The position numbers and the translations under genes were made by a program. The notes below the pieces were generated by a model. That model did no database searches, was not told the origin of the DNA, and worked only from the letters and a program-made list of their open reading frames with translations. From Firmicutes bacterium UBA1535 (GTDB lineage Bacteria > Bacillota > Clostridia > Tissierellales > Sedimentibacteraceae), in assembly GCA_002323775.1 (NCBI GenBank), contig DCPV01000115.1:1-10001 (forward strand): a stretch of 10,001 nucleotides of DNA, read 5' to 3'. Position 1 is the first letter of the stretch, and the number at the start of each line of letters is the position of its first letter. Positions 1-7,180 of this stretch are shown in pieces.

Positions 1-44
1 AATATATTTTAAAAAAATAATTAAGAGTATAAAGCAGAGAAAAA

Positions 45-100
45 AAGTGAAGTTTGATATGCCGTTTATAACAGGCAGTTCAAACTTCACTTGCTTTTTT
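45..100. terminator. Bidirectional rho-independent terminator of the copper operon
   Basis: A 13-bp perfect inverted repeat (45-57 with 80-92, arm AAGTGAAGTTTGA) is followed by a T run on both strands: GCTTTTTT on the plus strand, and on the minus strand the run opposite A41-A46. It lies just after the copA stop codon, so it ends csoR-copA transcription and probably also stops transcripts entering from the left. Confidence 0.9.
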
Positions 101-106
101 AGATGC

Positions 107-310
107 CTATTTAATTACTTCATATCCTGCATCTGTCACAGCGTCTATAAGTGTTTGCTCATTTATGTCCTCTGACATATTGATTGATACTTCTTTTGTC
201 TCTAAATTTACTGTTGCATTTTCAACACCTTTTACTGCATTAAGAGCCTTTTCTACTCTCATTTTGCAATGACCACAAGTCATTCCCTCTACCTTTAATG
301 TTTTTACCAT
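107..310 (-). CDS. copZ: Possible separately translated CopZ copper chaperone (internal start in copA)
   Basis: Met795 of CopA is an ATG preceded by AAGGAAGG at 8-nt spacing, a strong ribosome site placed inside the copA reading frame. Starting there gives 67 residues, the usual size of a free CopZ, with the MTCGHC copper site near the N-terminus and the ferredoxin-like fold pattern ending in DAGYEVIK. CopZ carries Cu(I) in the cytoplasm to CopA. The sequence just upstream (AAATATAGAAAATGTAGAAAGG) resembles the real intergenic leader in front of copA (AAATATAGAAAATTTAAAAG), which suggests that a former copA-copZ intergenic region has become a linker. Whether the internal start is used is inference. 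The protein may be made as a fusion, as free CopZ, or as both. Confidence 0.5.
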   Translation of the reverse strand: MVKTLKVEGMTCGHCKMRVEKALNAVKGVENATVNLETKEVSINMSEDINEQTLIDAVTDAGYEVIK

Positions 311-2692
311 GTTATTTTCCTTCCTTTCTACATTTTCTATATTTTTTATACTTTCTATATTTTGTATATTATCCACAAGCTTTTGTGGTGGATTCACTTC
401 GCTTATTTTTGCTTTAAACAGCTTCAATCTCAAAGCATTTAGTACTACTGAAACGCTGCTTAAGCTCATCGCAGCACCGGCAAACATTGGATTTAACTTC
501 CAGCCAAGCACTCCGAAAAATACTCCAGCTGCCAACGGAATTCCTACTACGTTGTATATAAATGCCCAGAACAGGTTTTGCTTTATATTTCTGATAACTG
601 ATTTACTCAATTGTACAGCTCTTACTGCATCTAGTAAATCATTTTTTACTAGTACTATATCTGCAGATTCTATTGCTATATCAGTACCTGCTCCTATTGC
701 AATTCCTACATCTGCTCTAACAAGTGCAGGAGCGTCATTTATACCGTCACCTATCATTGCAACTTTTTTACCTAAATCTTGAAGCTTTCTTACTTCTTTT
801 TCTTTATCCTGTGGCAGAACCTCTGCAATTACTCTGCTTACTTTTATTTGCTTGCCTATTGCTTCAGCAGTTTTTTTGTTATCTCCAGTAAGCATTATTA
901 CTTCTATGCCCATTCTTTCAAATTCTTTAATAGCACTTTCGCTAGTTGGTTTAACAACGTCTGCTACAGCTATTATACCCAAAACTTCCTTTTCATTTGC
1001 AAAGAACATAGGAGTTTTTCCTTCGGAAGCCAGCCTTTGACTTTCATTGTCAAATGAAGATAGCGAAATATTTTTACTGTCTAATAGCTTTTTATTTCCC
1101 ATGTAGATAAGCATATCTTCAACTTTAGCTTGTAGTCCCATGCCGTGTATAGCTTCAAAATCGCTGATATTTAGGAGTTTAATTCCTTTATTCTCCGCCT
1201 CTTTGACTATAGCATCTGCCAAAGGATGTTCAGAGTTTTTCTCAACAGATGCAGATAATTGAAGAAATCTTTCTTTATCAATTTTCCCATTAGTCACTAT
1301 ATCTGTTACACGAGGTTTTCCCTCTGTTATAGTACCCGTTTTATCCATTATAACTGTATTTATAGTATGAGCTGTTTCTAAACTTTCTGCCGATTTAATC
1401 AATATACCATTTTCAGCTCCCTTTCCAGTACCAACCATAATCGCTGTTGGTGTTGCTAAACCAAGAGCACATGGGCAGGAGATAACTAATACAGCAATTC
1501 CTATAGATAAGGCAAATTCAAATGGATATCCAAGAAGTAGCCATACTATTGTTGCAATTACTGCTATAGCAATAACAGCAGGAACAAACACACCACTTAT
1601 TTTGTCTGCTAATTTAGCTATTGGAGCTTTTGAAGAACCTGCTTCTTCAACTAACTTTATAATTTGTGCTAAAGCAGTATCATCTCCAAGTTTTGTGACT
1701 TCAAATCTAAAAGAACCTGATTTGTTTATACTTGCACCAATTACTTTATCTCCAACATTTTTTTCAACTGGCAAGCTTTCACCTGTCAGCATTGACTCGT
1801 CAATTGAAGTTCGTCCTTCAATTATAACTCCGTCAGTTGGTATGCTTTGCCCTGGTTTCACGATTACTATATCATTTAGAGCTAATTCTTCTACAGCTAT
1901 TTCAATTTCCTCATCAATTCCTGTTTCTGGGTTTTTTCTAAGGACTAATGCTGTTTTTGGTGCTAAATCTATAAGCTTTTTAATAGCCTCTGAGGTTTTC
2001 CCCTTAGCTCTTGCTTCTAAGAATTTTCCAAGTGTTATCAGAGCAAGCACAACAGCTGCTGATTCAAAATATAAATCCATAGAATATTGCATTACCATAT
2101 CTTTATCTCCATGACCTAAGCCATAACCGATTTTAAATATTGCAAATACTCCATAAATCATAGCGGCTGATGTTCCAATAGCAATAAGAGAGTCCATGTT
2201 TGGAGAACCTTTAAATAAGGTCTTAAATCCAACCTTATAATATTTGCTGTTTACAAATACAACCGGAAGTGCGAGTAAAAATTGTATAAAAGCAAAAGTC
2301 ATTGTATTCCCATGTCCGTGAAGTATAGCAGGAAGCGGCCACTTCAGCATATGACCCATCGATATATAAAATAGCGGTATAGTGAATATCAATGAGATAA
2401 GCAGTCTTTTTTTCATTTCCTTGATTTCTAGCTCTGCTACATTTTCTTTATTTGAAGTATTGCCTGCCTCTTTTTTAGCACCGGCTATAAAGGCTTGGTA
2501 ACCAGCATCTTCAACAGCTTTGATGATTCTATCATCACTGAGCTTGCTTTCATCGTATTTTACTACCATGTTATTGTTCAATAAATTTACATTAACCCCA
2601 TCTATGCCTTGAAGCTTATTTACACTTTTGTCAACAGCCAAGGAGCAAGCGGAGCAAGTCATACCTTTTATATCAAATTTTTGTGATTTCAT
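107..2692 (-). CDS. copA: CopA, Cu(I)-exporting P1B-type ATPase with C-terminal CopZ-like domain
   Basis: Membrane ATPase that pumps Cu(I) out of the cytoplasm. Of 861 residues, the N-terminal metal-binding domain has GMTCSAC at 10-16. The ATPase core shows TGES (303-306), the intramembrane CPC (406-408), the phosphorylated DKTGT (Asp450), SEHP (487-490) and GDGIND (648-653). The last helices carry the YN and MxxSS residues typical of the Cu(I) subgroup. A second metal-binding domain (GMTCGHC, 803-809) sits at the extreme C-terminus after a low-complexity Asn/Ile/Glu linker at about 765-794. Most bacterial CopA proteins carry these domains only at the N-terminus, so the C-terminal one looks like a fused CopZ. 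The start follows an AAAGGAAT site and lies 36 nt after csoR, so the two form one operon. Family assignment is secure. Confidence 0.95.
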   Translation of the reverse strand: MKSQKFDIKGMTCSACSLAVDKSVNKLQGIDGVNVNLLNNNMVVKYDESKLSDDRIIKAVEDAGYQAFIAGAKKEAGNTSNKENVAELEIKEMKKRLLISLIFTIPLFYISMGHMLKWPLPAILHGHGNTMTFAFIQFLLALPVVFVNSKYYKVGFKTLFKGSPNMDSLIAIGTSAAMIYGVFAIFKIGYGLGHGDKDMVMQYSMDLYFESAAVVLALITLGKFLEARAKGKTSEAIKKLIDLAPKTALVLRKNPETGIDEEIEIAVEELALNDIVIVKPGQSIPTDGVIIEGRTSIDESMLTGESLPVEKNVGDKVIGASINKSGSFRFEVTKLGDDTALAQIIKLVEEAGSSKAPIAKLADKISGVFVPAVIAIAVIATIVWLLLGYPFEFALSIGIAVLVISCPCALGLATPTAIMVGTGKGAENGILIKSAESLETAHTINTVIMDKTGTITEGKPRVTDIVTNGKIDKERFLQLSASVEKNSEHPLADAIVKEAENKGIKLLNISDFEAIHGMGLQAKVEDMLIYMGNKKLLDSKNISLSSFDNESQRLASEGKTPMFFANEKEVLGIIAVADVVKPTSESAIKEFERMGIEVIMLTGDNKKTAEAIGKQIKVSRVIAEVLPQDKEKEVRKLQDLGKKVAMIGDGINDAPALVRADVGIAIGAGTDIAIESADIVLVKNDLLDAVRAVQLSKSVIRNIKQNLFWAFIYNVVGIPLAAGVFFGVLGWKLNPMFAGAAMSLSSVSVVLNALRLKLFKAKISEVNPPQKLVDNIQNIESIKNIENVERKENNMVKTLKVEGMTCGHCKMRVEKALNAVKGVENATVNLETKEVSINMSEDINEQTLIDAVTDAGYEVIK
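315..385 (-). repeat. Degenerate AT-rich repeats encoding the CopA-CopZ linker
   Basis: On the minus strand a unit of about 17-18 nt containing AAATATAGAAA is repeated imperfectly, giving the [23 protein letters not shown] linker. Slippage in such DNA could have placed copA and copZ in one frame. Confidence 0.55.
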
Positions 2693-2728
2693 TTTGATTT
2701 ATATTCCTTTCTTTTAAATTTTCTATAT

Positions 2729-2995
2729 TTATTTATCAAGAATTTTTGATAAAATAAGTATTATTTCATTAATTTTTTCAGTGCCGTCACCATGACTTGC
2801 AGCTTCCAAAACGCAGTGATTAATATGCTGTTTTAATATCTCTAAGTTTGCTTTCTTTAAAAGCGAAGATGCTGCAAATATTTGATTAGATATATCTATA
2901 CAATATCTCTCGTCCTCCAGCATTTTAATTATTCCGTCTATTTGCCCTCTTGCAGTTTTAAGCGACTGCATAGCTTTTTTCTTTCCATCGTTCAA
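2729..2995 (-). CDS. csoR: CsoR-type copper-sensing repressor
   Basis: A four-helix DNA-binding repressor that releases its operator when it binds Cu(I). The 88 residues have the family start KKAMQSLKTARGQIDGI and the Cu(I) ligands in canonical spacing: Cys32, His57 and Cys61 (C-x24-H-x3-C). That separates it from the formaldehyde and nickel relatives (FrmR, RcnR). It is the first gene of the operon, directly after an operator-promoter, so it controls itself and copA. The chosen start is a TTG, 9 nt after GGAG. An ATG 5 nt upstream is out of frame and is followed two codons later by TGA. Downstream in-frame Met9 is less likely because the residues before it belong to the family pattern. Confidence 0.92.
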   Translation of the reverse strand: MNDGKKKAMQSLKTARGQIDGIIKMLEDERYCIDISNQIFAASSLLKKANLEILKQHINHCVLEAASHGDGTEKINEIILILSKILDK

Positions 2996-3015
2996 TTCAT
3001 CTCACTCCTTTTTAG

Positions 3016-3072
3016 ATACCCCTCGTACGGGGGGTGTATAGGTATAATATCACCAAAAATTTATTCTGTCAA
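3016..3072 (-). promoter_or_regulatory. csoR-copA promoter with CsoR-type operator
   Basis: On the minus strand TTGACA (3067-3072), a 17-bp spacer and TATTAT (3044-3049) form a near-consensus sigma-A promoter. Over the expected transcription start lies a pseudo-palindrome at 3016-3039: ATACCCCT, CGTACG, then GGGGGGTGTAT. C/G tracts flanked by AT on both sides are the known CsoR operator pattern. Repressor bound here would block initiation until copper is present. Confidence 0.85.
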
Positions 3073-3295
3073 CATAAATTTTAAAATTTTTTTCAGTTCT
3101 ATTATTTCAGTTTTTAACGATATTATTTTAAAATAAAGTTTTCGTTATTTTTGAACATTTTCTTTTACAGGGAATACATTAATAGTGGGTGTTATTCTAC
3201 ATAATTACAAATTTTTATTATGTTTATGGCAAAATTTTATAATTAAAATAAAGTTATGATTTTGCTTTTAATATATAAATTTTTTTGTGATTAAC

Positions 3296-3318
3296 GCTAA
3301 TTTAGTTTGAAAATTAGC
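3296..3318. other. Hairpin in the cotJ leader region
   Basis: An 8-bp perfect inverted repeat (GCTAATTT and AAATTAGC, 7-nt loop) lies about 30 nt before the cotJA start. No T run follows, so it is not a terminator. It could be an mRNA leader hairpin or a protein site. The rest of 3073-3350 is very AT-rich. A sigma-E promoter is expected here for a cotJ operon, but I could not pick one with confidence. Confidence 0.4.
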
Positions 3319-3350
3319 ACAAAATAAAACTTGAAAGGAATGAGTTTCAT

Positions 3351-3551
3351 ATGATATTAAACAAAGATATAAACGAAACATATCAACCTTTAGTACCTTA
3401 TATGCCTGCTAATCCAAAGGTAGGCTATGGATATGTGCCATACCAAATAACGCCCGATTATATGGATGTAGAAGATGCCTTCAATGCTGGTACTCTTTTT
3501 CCAGACCTAGTTACTCCTTATTCGCATACTAAGAGAAAAGAGGTGCAATAA
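3351..3551 (+). CDS. cotJA: CotJA spore-coat protein
   Basis: Small Pro/Tyr-rich protein of 66 residues with the CotJA pattern YQPLVPYMPANPKVGYGYVPYQ followed by a DxxxAFxxGTLFPDL segment. In Bacillus and Clostridia, CotJA is made in the mother cell and works with CotJB and CotJC in the inner spore coat. The start follows GAAAGGA with an 11-nt gap. The ATG 11 nt upstream is out of frame and closes at once. It ends 1 nt before cotJB, so the genes are translated together. Its presence marks the organism as a spore former. Confidence 0.88.
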   Translation: MILNKDINETYQPLVPYMPANPKVGYGYVPYQITPDYMDVEDAFNAGTLFPDLVTPYSHTKRKEVQ

Positions 3552-3552
3552 A

Positions 3553-3846
3553 ATGAGCGTATTATGTAATAGTGAAATCAAAACGAGAGATACCAACATG
3601 AATATGCAGCAAAGGGATTCAATGATGCTTGAGGTAATGAAATATCAATTTGCAACACTCGATTCAGCGCTTTTTCTAAATACTCATCCTAATGATCCTA
3701 TAGCACTTATCAGACATCATGAGTACAGCACAAAACTAATGCAATTAAAAGATGAATTTGGCAAAAAATTTGGACCTTTGGACTCTTACACACCTGATAT
3801 CTCTGGTACTTGGAGATACATTAACAGTCCATGGCCATGGGAATAG
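3553..3846 (+). CDS. cotJB: CotJB spore-coat protein
   Basis: A 97-residue protein of the CotJB family: an N-terminal helical part (about 20-70, VMKYQFATLDSALFLNTHP) followed by the family ending SxxxGTWRYINSPWPWE. It is an inner-coat component acting with CotJC. The ATG follows GAGGTG, overlapping the end of cotJA. The first 16 or so residues before MNMQQRDSM are poorly conserved, and a start at Met16 or Met18 cannot be excluded. It is the middle gene of the cotJ operon, with 18 nt to cotJC. Confidence 0.88.
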   Translation: MSVLCNSEIKTRDTNMNMQQRDSMMLEVMKYQFATLDSALFLNTHPNDPIALIRHHEYSTKLMQLKDEFGKKFGPLDSYTPDISGTWRYINSPWPWE

Positions 3847-3864
3847 AGGGGAGGTAATTAATTT

Positions 3865-4206
3865 ATGTTTATGTATGAAAAGAAATTGCAGTATCCAGTT
3901 AGAGTGACTAACCGTGATGTTAGAATGGCAAGAAATATACTAAATCAATACGGAGGTCCGGACGGAGAATTTAGTGCAAGTATGAACTATCTCACCCAAA
4001 GATTTTGTATGCCATTAAATGAATTAAAGGGATTACTAACTGATATAGGAACAGAAGAACTCGGACATATGGAAATGATTGCCACTATATTCAGAAAACT
4101 GATAGAAGGTGCAAGCAGAGAAGAATTAGAGGCAGCAGGCTTTGACGGATACTATGCAAATCATACTTTCTGTCCATTTTATACAGACGCAAGCGGAGTA
4201 ACGTAA
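3865..4206 (+). pseudogene. cotJC: cotJC 5' part, interrupted after about 110 codons
   Basis: CotJC is a manganese-catalase-fold protein of the inner spore coat, normally a little under 200 residues. This frame has only 113: the N-terminal YPVRVTNRDVRMARNILNQY, then helix GTEELGHME (Glu64, Glu65, His68, Glu70), which supplies the first half of the metal site. After YTDASGV the family would continue with Pro and a TATYI-type strand and then the second Glu-bearing helix. Here one Thr codon and TAA follow. The second half of the di-manganese site is missing. The ATG follows GGGGAGG. The break lies 34 bp from a serine recombinase gene, which indicates interruption by an element rather than slow decay, since the remaining frame is intact and well conserved. 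If the element is excised in the mother cell, the gene would be restored. Confidence 0.82.
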
Positions 4207-4240
4207 ACGTAAAGACATAAAGTCTTTACGTTTTAAAATT
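4190..4240. other. Putative left attachment site (attL) of the recombinase element
   Basis: Homology to cotJC stops at codon GTA (4198-4200), and unrelated sequence begins with ACG TAA. Large serine recombinases join host and element at a very short core, so the crossover probably lies at about 4195-4203. The position is inferred from where the protein match ends. The matching right end is not in this window. Confidence 0.5.
4206..4234. terminator. Hairpin terminator between cotJC fragment and recombinase
   Basis: An 11-bp perfect inverted repeat (4206-4216 with 4222-4232, arm AACGTAAAGAC, 5-nt loop) is followed by TTTT on the plus strand. It sits between two converging genes and can end the cotJ transcript. 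On the minus strand the T run is poor. It lies within the presumed attL, so the dyad may also serve the recombinase. Confidence 0.65.
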
Positions 4241-5830
4241 TTAAAATTTCCAATGTATAGTTATTAGTCTATCCGTCTCTTTGTCATATATTTTGCCAAT
4301 CTCTATGTAATCTATTGTTTCCAATACAAGCTCAGGTGTTAGACCATTGTTGCTTATATTGAATCTTTTTACAATGCTTTCAAAATTGATTTGTTTTTTA
4401 GCTAAGATTTTTAATTCTTCTATTTCTTTTGAAACAGAAGTCATTCTTTTATTTAATTTTTCTAATTCATCACCTATTGCATCGGATATGATTTTATATC
4501 TATTATTATCTATATTTCCGTTAGTTTTGTCAATATATAAATTAGCCATTGCTCTATTTTTATCTTTAATTTGATTTTCAATAGAAAACACTTCGTTTTC
4601 TAATTTATTAATTTCGAGCAAATAATCTCTATTATTGATTTTAGAAATAGTTTGTTTTATAGCATCTTCATTTCCTTTGAATGATTCTATAATTTCATTT
4701 AGTTTATTTTCCACTTCATTTATTAAATCATTAAATTTTATGCTGTTTGGTGAGCTACATATAGCACCTTTAGTTAAATAATAGTTTTTACACCTGAGGT
4801 AAACATAAGTTTTATCAGCTCTTGTATATGTAGTTCTTACCATACTTCCACCACATTCAGCACACTTTACTTTTGTTGCAAATAAATGAGTTTTATTATT
4901 TATTTTTTGAACACGTCTTTTACTCTTGAGAAGTTTTTGTACTGTATAAAAGTCTTCTTTACTAATTATAGCAGAGTGATTATTTTCATTAACAACCCAT
5001 TCAGACTCGTCTTTTTTAATCCTTTTTAAATTTTTATATGATACTGTAGTTTCTTTTCCTTGAATTAAATTTCCAATATAAACAGGATTAGTTAATATCA
5101 AATGTACAGAAGTACGATCCCAATGACTGTATTTACCCAAATTAGGTGAAGTGTATTTAAGCCCCTGTTTTTGTTTGTAAATAGTTGGTTTATCTATACC
5201 CTTTTCTGTTAGGATTTGAGCTATAGTCTGGCTTCCATAACCATCAAGATATAATCGATATATCATTCTAACAAAATCAGCAGCACAATCATCAATTATT
5301 AGTTTATGATTATCCAAAGGATCCTTTTTGTATCCATATGGAGCAAAAGAGCCTAGATATTGTCCTGCTCTCATTTTGACTTGAAAAACATCTCTAATAT
5401 TATCTGATAATTCCTCTAAATACCATTGATTTGTAAGTCCAATAATTTGTCTTGATTTTCTGTTTCCTTTATTGGCTGTATCTGCATTATCGACAATTGT
5501 TACAAATCGTATCCCCCACTCTTCATAGTGTCCATGTACATATTTTTCAAGTGTCTCTAAGTTTCTCGTAAATCTTGACTGCGTTTTACATAAAACAATA
5601 TCGAATTTATGTTTTTCAGCATCACTGTTCATTCTTACAAAGTCAGGTCTTTCATCATCAGCTCCTGAGTAATCATCATCGCTATAGAAATCGTAAATAT
5701 GCCAACCCATTTTATTCGCATATTCTATTAACATCATCCTCTGGTTTACTATGCTTTCACTATCATCTCCTTTATTTAATTTATTTTTATCTTCATCCGA
5801 AAGCCTGCAATAAATTGCTACTTTATTCAT
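4241..5830 (-). CDS. Large serine recombinase (site-specific integrase/excisionase)
   Basis: This enzyme cuts and rejoins DNA at two attachment sites through a serine-DNA link. Of its 529 residues, the resolvase domain (1-150) has YCRLS with nucleophile Ser11, DDDYSGxDxxRP (51-62) and the active-site TQSRFTR (83-89). The DNA-binding recombinase domain (about 160-300) has SFAPYGYKK and GYGSQTIAQILTEKGI. A zinc ribbon follows (Cys323, Cys326, Cys347, Cys358), then a long coiled coil (about 400-485) of the kind that controls direction in this family. Length and domain order are complete. The start follows AGGGAAG at 8 nt. The gene lies inside the presumed element and points at the broken cotJC, the layout of skin-type elements. 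It has its own promoter inside an inverted repeat. Confidence 0.95.
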   Translation of the reverse strand: MNKVAIYCRLSDEDKNKLNKGDDSESIVNQRMMLIEYANKMGWHIYDFYSDDDYSGADDERPDFVRMNSDAEKHKFDIVLCKTQSRFTRNLETLEKYVHGHYEEWGIRFVTIVDNADTANKGNRKSRQIIGLTNQWYLEELSDNIRDVFQVKMRAGQYLGSFAPYGYKKDPLDNHKLIIDDCAADFVRMIYRLYLDGYGSQTIAQILTEKGIDKPTIYKQKQGLKYTSPNLGKYSHWDRTSVHLILTNPVYIGNLIQGKETTVSYKNLKRIKKDESEWVVNENNHSAIISKEDFYTVQKLLKSKRRVQKINNKTHLFATKVKCAECGGSMVRTTYTRADKTYVYLRCKNYYLTKGAICSSPNSIKFNDLINEVENKLNEIIESFKGNEDAIKQTISKINNRDYLLEINKLENEVFSIENQIKDKNRAMANLYIDKTNGNIDNNRYKIISDAIGDELEKLNKRMTSVSKEIEELKILAKKQINFESIVKRFNISNNGLTPELVLETIDYIEIGKIYDKETDRLITIHWKF

Positions 5831-5855
5831 TTACTGTGCTTCCCTATAAAAGAAA

Positions 5856-5905
5856 ACACAAATCGTTATTGACTAGATTATATATTTAATAACGATTTGT
5901 GTCAA
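5856..5905 (-). promoter_or_regulatory. Recombinase promoter embedded in a 15-bp inverted repeat
   Basis: On the minus strand TTGACA (5900-5905), exactly 17 bp and TATAAT (5877-5882) give a perfect sigma-A consensus. A 15-bp perfect inverted repeat overlaps it: arm ACACAAATCGTTATT at 5856-5870 with its complement at 5888-5902. One arm lies between -35 and -10 (overlapping the -35), the other starts at about +1. This suits a repressor dimer pair or DNA looping. For transcripts arriving from upstream, the repeat forms a hairpin followed by TTTTCTTTT, so it would also act as a terminator insulating the recombinase. Confidence 0.75.
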
Positions 5906-5949
5906 AGCTAATTTTAAAGTTTTAAGTATGTAAATTATTTTTATCAATA

Positions 5950-6081
5950 TTAATCTGTTTGAATTTTTTGGATTTTAGCATTTATTACACGAGCTATTAT
6001 GTCTGCTAATTTAAGTTCTCTTTCTTCTTTTTTGTCATATACAAATTTGCTGATTATTTTATAATTATCTTTCTTATTCAT
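5950..6081 (-). CDS. Small charged protein upstream of the recombinase
   Basis: A 43-codon frame with an excellent ribosome site (GAGGAGG, 7 nt from ATG), which supports it as a real gene. The product is rich in Lys, Glu and Ile: it starts MNKKDNYKIISKFVY, has a charged patch DKKEERELK, and ends in a predicted helix LADIIARVINAKIQKI. I cannot assign a family with certainty. The pattern recalls small TnpW-like proteins encoded beside serine recombinases in Clostridia mobile elements. Gene order (small gene, then recombinase 119 nt on) makes a role as a recombination directionality factor or regulator possible, but this is inference. Confidence 0.6.
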   Translation of the reverse strand: MNKKDNYKIISKFVYDKKEERELKLADIIARVINAKIQKIQTD

Positions 6082-6169
6082 AGAAAACCTCCTCATAATA
6101 TATATATGAAAAAATACACGTAAACAACCCTTTTTATTTTTTTAACAACTCAAAATAATTAGTAAGTAT

Positions 6170-6223
6170 AAAAAGGTTTAATCTAACTGCAATAGTTAAA
6201 TTATTATTGCAACTAAATTAACT
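6170..6223. repeat. Stem-loop repeat unit, short copy
   Basis: The left arm (6170-6196) matches the left arm of the unit at 7011 in 24 of 27 bases. The right arm (6203-6223) matches 7115-7135 in 19 of 21. The loop is only 6 bp. The 25-bp palindrome copy 1 follows after 20 bp, the same distance as in the long copy. Confidence 0.7.
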
Positions 6224-6243
6224 ATGTTTTGTGTTGTTTGTAA

Positions 6244-6268
6244 ACTTCTGTTCCAATGGAACTAAAGT
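6244..6268. repeat. 25-bp palindrome, copy 1
   Basis: Left arm ACTTCTGTTCCA, one central base, right arm TGGAACTAAAGT. First of seven copies of a dyad whose consensus arm is ACTTCTGTTCCA. It lies in the non-coding region, 20 bp after the short stem-loop unit. Confidence 0.85.
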
Positions 6269-6273
6269 AAAAA

Positions 6274-6390
6274 TTATATTTCAGCAAGCTTGTCAAGCTT
6301 CATAACTACCAGTAGTAAGGGCTGTCTATCCTTATAACCAGTAGCTCCCCGCATTCTGATGCCGAGTCGTCCCTACCCTTCCACTTTTTC
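6274..6390 (-). other. GC-richer island with a short open frame, possible gene remnant
   Basis: About 6315-6390 is clearly richer in G and C than its surroundings. On the minus strand a 26-codon frame (6354 to 6274) starts MRGATGYKDRQP and ends MKLDKLAEI. It has no ribosome site, and an in-frame TAG lies a few codons upstream. It looks like the tail of a lost gene or a short conserved mobile-element sequence; I am unsure which. The nested AAGCTT copies and the ACTAC/GTAGT dyad would allow RNA structure. Confidence 0.3.
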
Positions 6391-6406
6391 ATTCCTACTA
6401 TGTATA

Positions 6407-6480
6407 TATACCCTCTTCAAAGTACATAGAAATTAGAAAGTCCACTTCACTACATCTATACACCTTCTTCAAAGTATATA
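6407..6480. repeat. Pair of direct repeats (CTTCAAAGTA)
   Basis: Copies at 6407-6428 and 6457-6480 share TATA, then C-rich bases, CTTCAAAGTA and a closing ATA; they differ at a few bases plus a 2-nt length change. The first copy is flanked by a TATGTA/TACATA dyad. Function unknown. Confidence 0.6.
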
Positions 6481-6613
6481 AAAGTGCAAAGCACAGCTAT
6501 ACGAAAGTCTCATTATTTGCACATGAGTATAAAACCACATTGACTAAATGTGGCATGCAAAAACGTATCCAAACGTTCATCATGTTTCTGAAATATATAT
6601 GGTCAACATTTAA

Positions 6614-6639
6614 AATTAGAAAATTTAATTAGAAAATTT
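6614..6639. repeat. 13-bp perfect tandem duplication
   Basis: AATTAGAAAATTT is present twice without a gap (6614-6626 and 6627-6639). Each unit includes the dyad AAATTT/AATT. Probably replication slippage in AT-rich DNA. Confidence 0.8.
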
Positions 6640-6982
6640 CCACTAAGGCATCAAAACGTATATCTTAGCTTTCGGCTATATATCAAAATTAAAACATATA
6701 GTATAACTATTTCTACACAATCGAAGAGTTTGCATCTATATCAAACATAATGTTAAGAATTTTTTGTGCTAATATAAAATATATATCAGCTTAACAAAAT
6801 TGAAGATATTCTTAATCCTCTATAATAGTAGAAGTAATGACCAAAATATCGTAGACAAAACACTTAGCGTAACTCACTGCCACCTTCTAATCAACCTTGT
6901 TTCTTGTCAAGTTGCCAACCTTTTTATTTTTCTTCCTTATTATAAGGTATCATTAAAAAATAACTATAAATTATTGCTTACT

Positions 6983-7007
6983 GCTTCTGTTCCATTGGAA
7001 CAGAAGT
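6983..7007. repeat. 25-bp palindrome, copy 2
   Basis: Left arm GCTTCTGTTCCA, central T, right arm TGGAACAGAAGT: 11 of 12 bp pair. It lies 3 bp before the long stem-loop unit, so copies 2 and 3 bracket that unit. Confidence 0.88.
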
Positions 7008-7010
7008 TAT

Positions 7011-7141
7011 AAAAAGGTCTAATTTAATTGCAATAGTACAGGTAACGAGAAAAACCTATATAAACTTTTATTATAGCAATATATTATCAAAGGGGTAGAT
7101 AGTAATGCTTGTCCACTATTGCAATTAAATTAACTCTTTTT
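7011..7141. repeat. Stem-loop repeat unit, long copy (MITE-like)
   Basis: Inverted arms 7011-7037 and 7115-7141 match in 24 of 27 bases, with an unbroken 18-bp core, TAATTTAATTGCAATAGT. The 77-bp interior is absent from the short copy at 6170-6223. Palindrome copies stand outside both arms, so 6983-7180 looks like one symmetrical unit. No transposase is encoded. Confidence 0.7.
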
Positions 7142-7155
7142 AAATTTATCTTTGC

Positions 7156-7180
7156 ACATCTGTTCCATTGAAACAGAAGT
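7156..7180. repeat. 25-bp palindrome, copy 3
   Basis: Left arm ACATCTGTTCCA, central T, right arm TGAAACAGAAGT; the two departures from the consensus each cost one pair. It lies 20 bp after the conserved part of the right arm (7115-7135) of the long unit. Confidence 0.82.

Noticed and set aside
309..2114. Open frames on the plus strand opposite copA (309-782, 779-1057, 852-1040, 1602-2114)
   Set aside because: They are antisense shadows of a certain gene, without ribosome sites or recognisable products.
3180..3290. Sigma-E promoter for cotJA
   Set aside because: CATAATTA at 3200 and other AT-rich matches can be found, but no -35/-10 pair with correct spacing stands out from the very AT-rich background.
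5575..5889. 104-codon plus-strand frame opposite the recombinase start
   Set aside because: Antisense to a secure gene and across its promoter, with no ribosome site or known pattern.
6800..7012. 70-codon plus-strand frame in the non-coding region
   Set aside because: It starts with TTG without a ribosome site, has no domain pattern, and runs into palindrome copy 2.
7105..7128. Seven-codon frame MLVHYCN with a good ribosome site (AAAGGGG)
   Set aside because: Too short to judge, no gene follows for which it could be a leader, and it overlaps the arm of the stem-loop unit. Probably chance.
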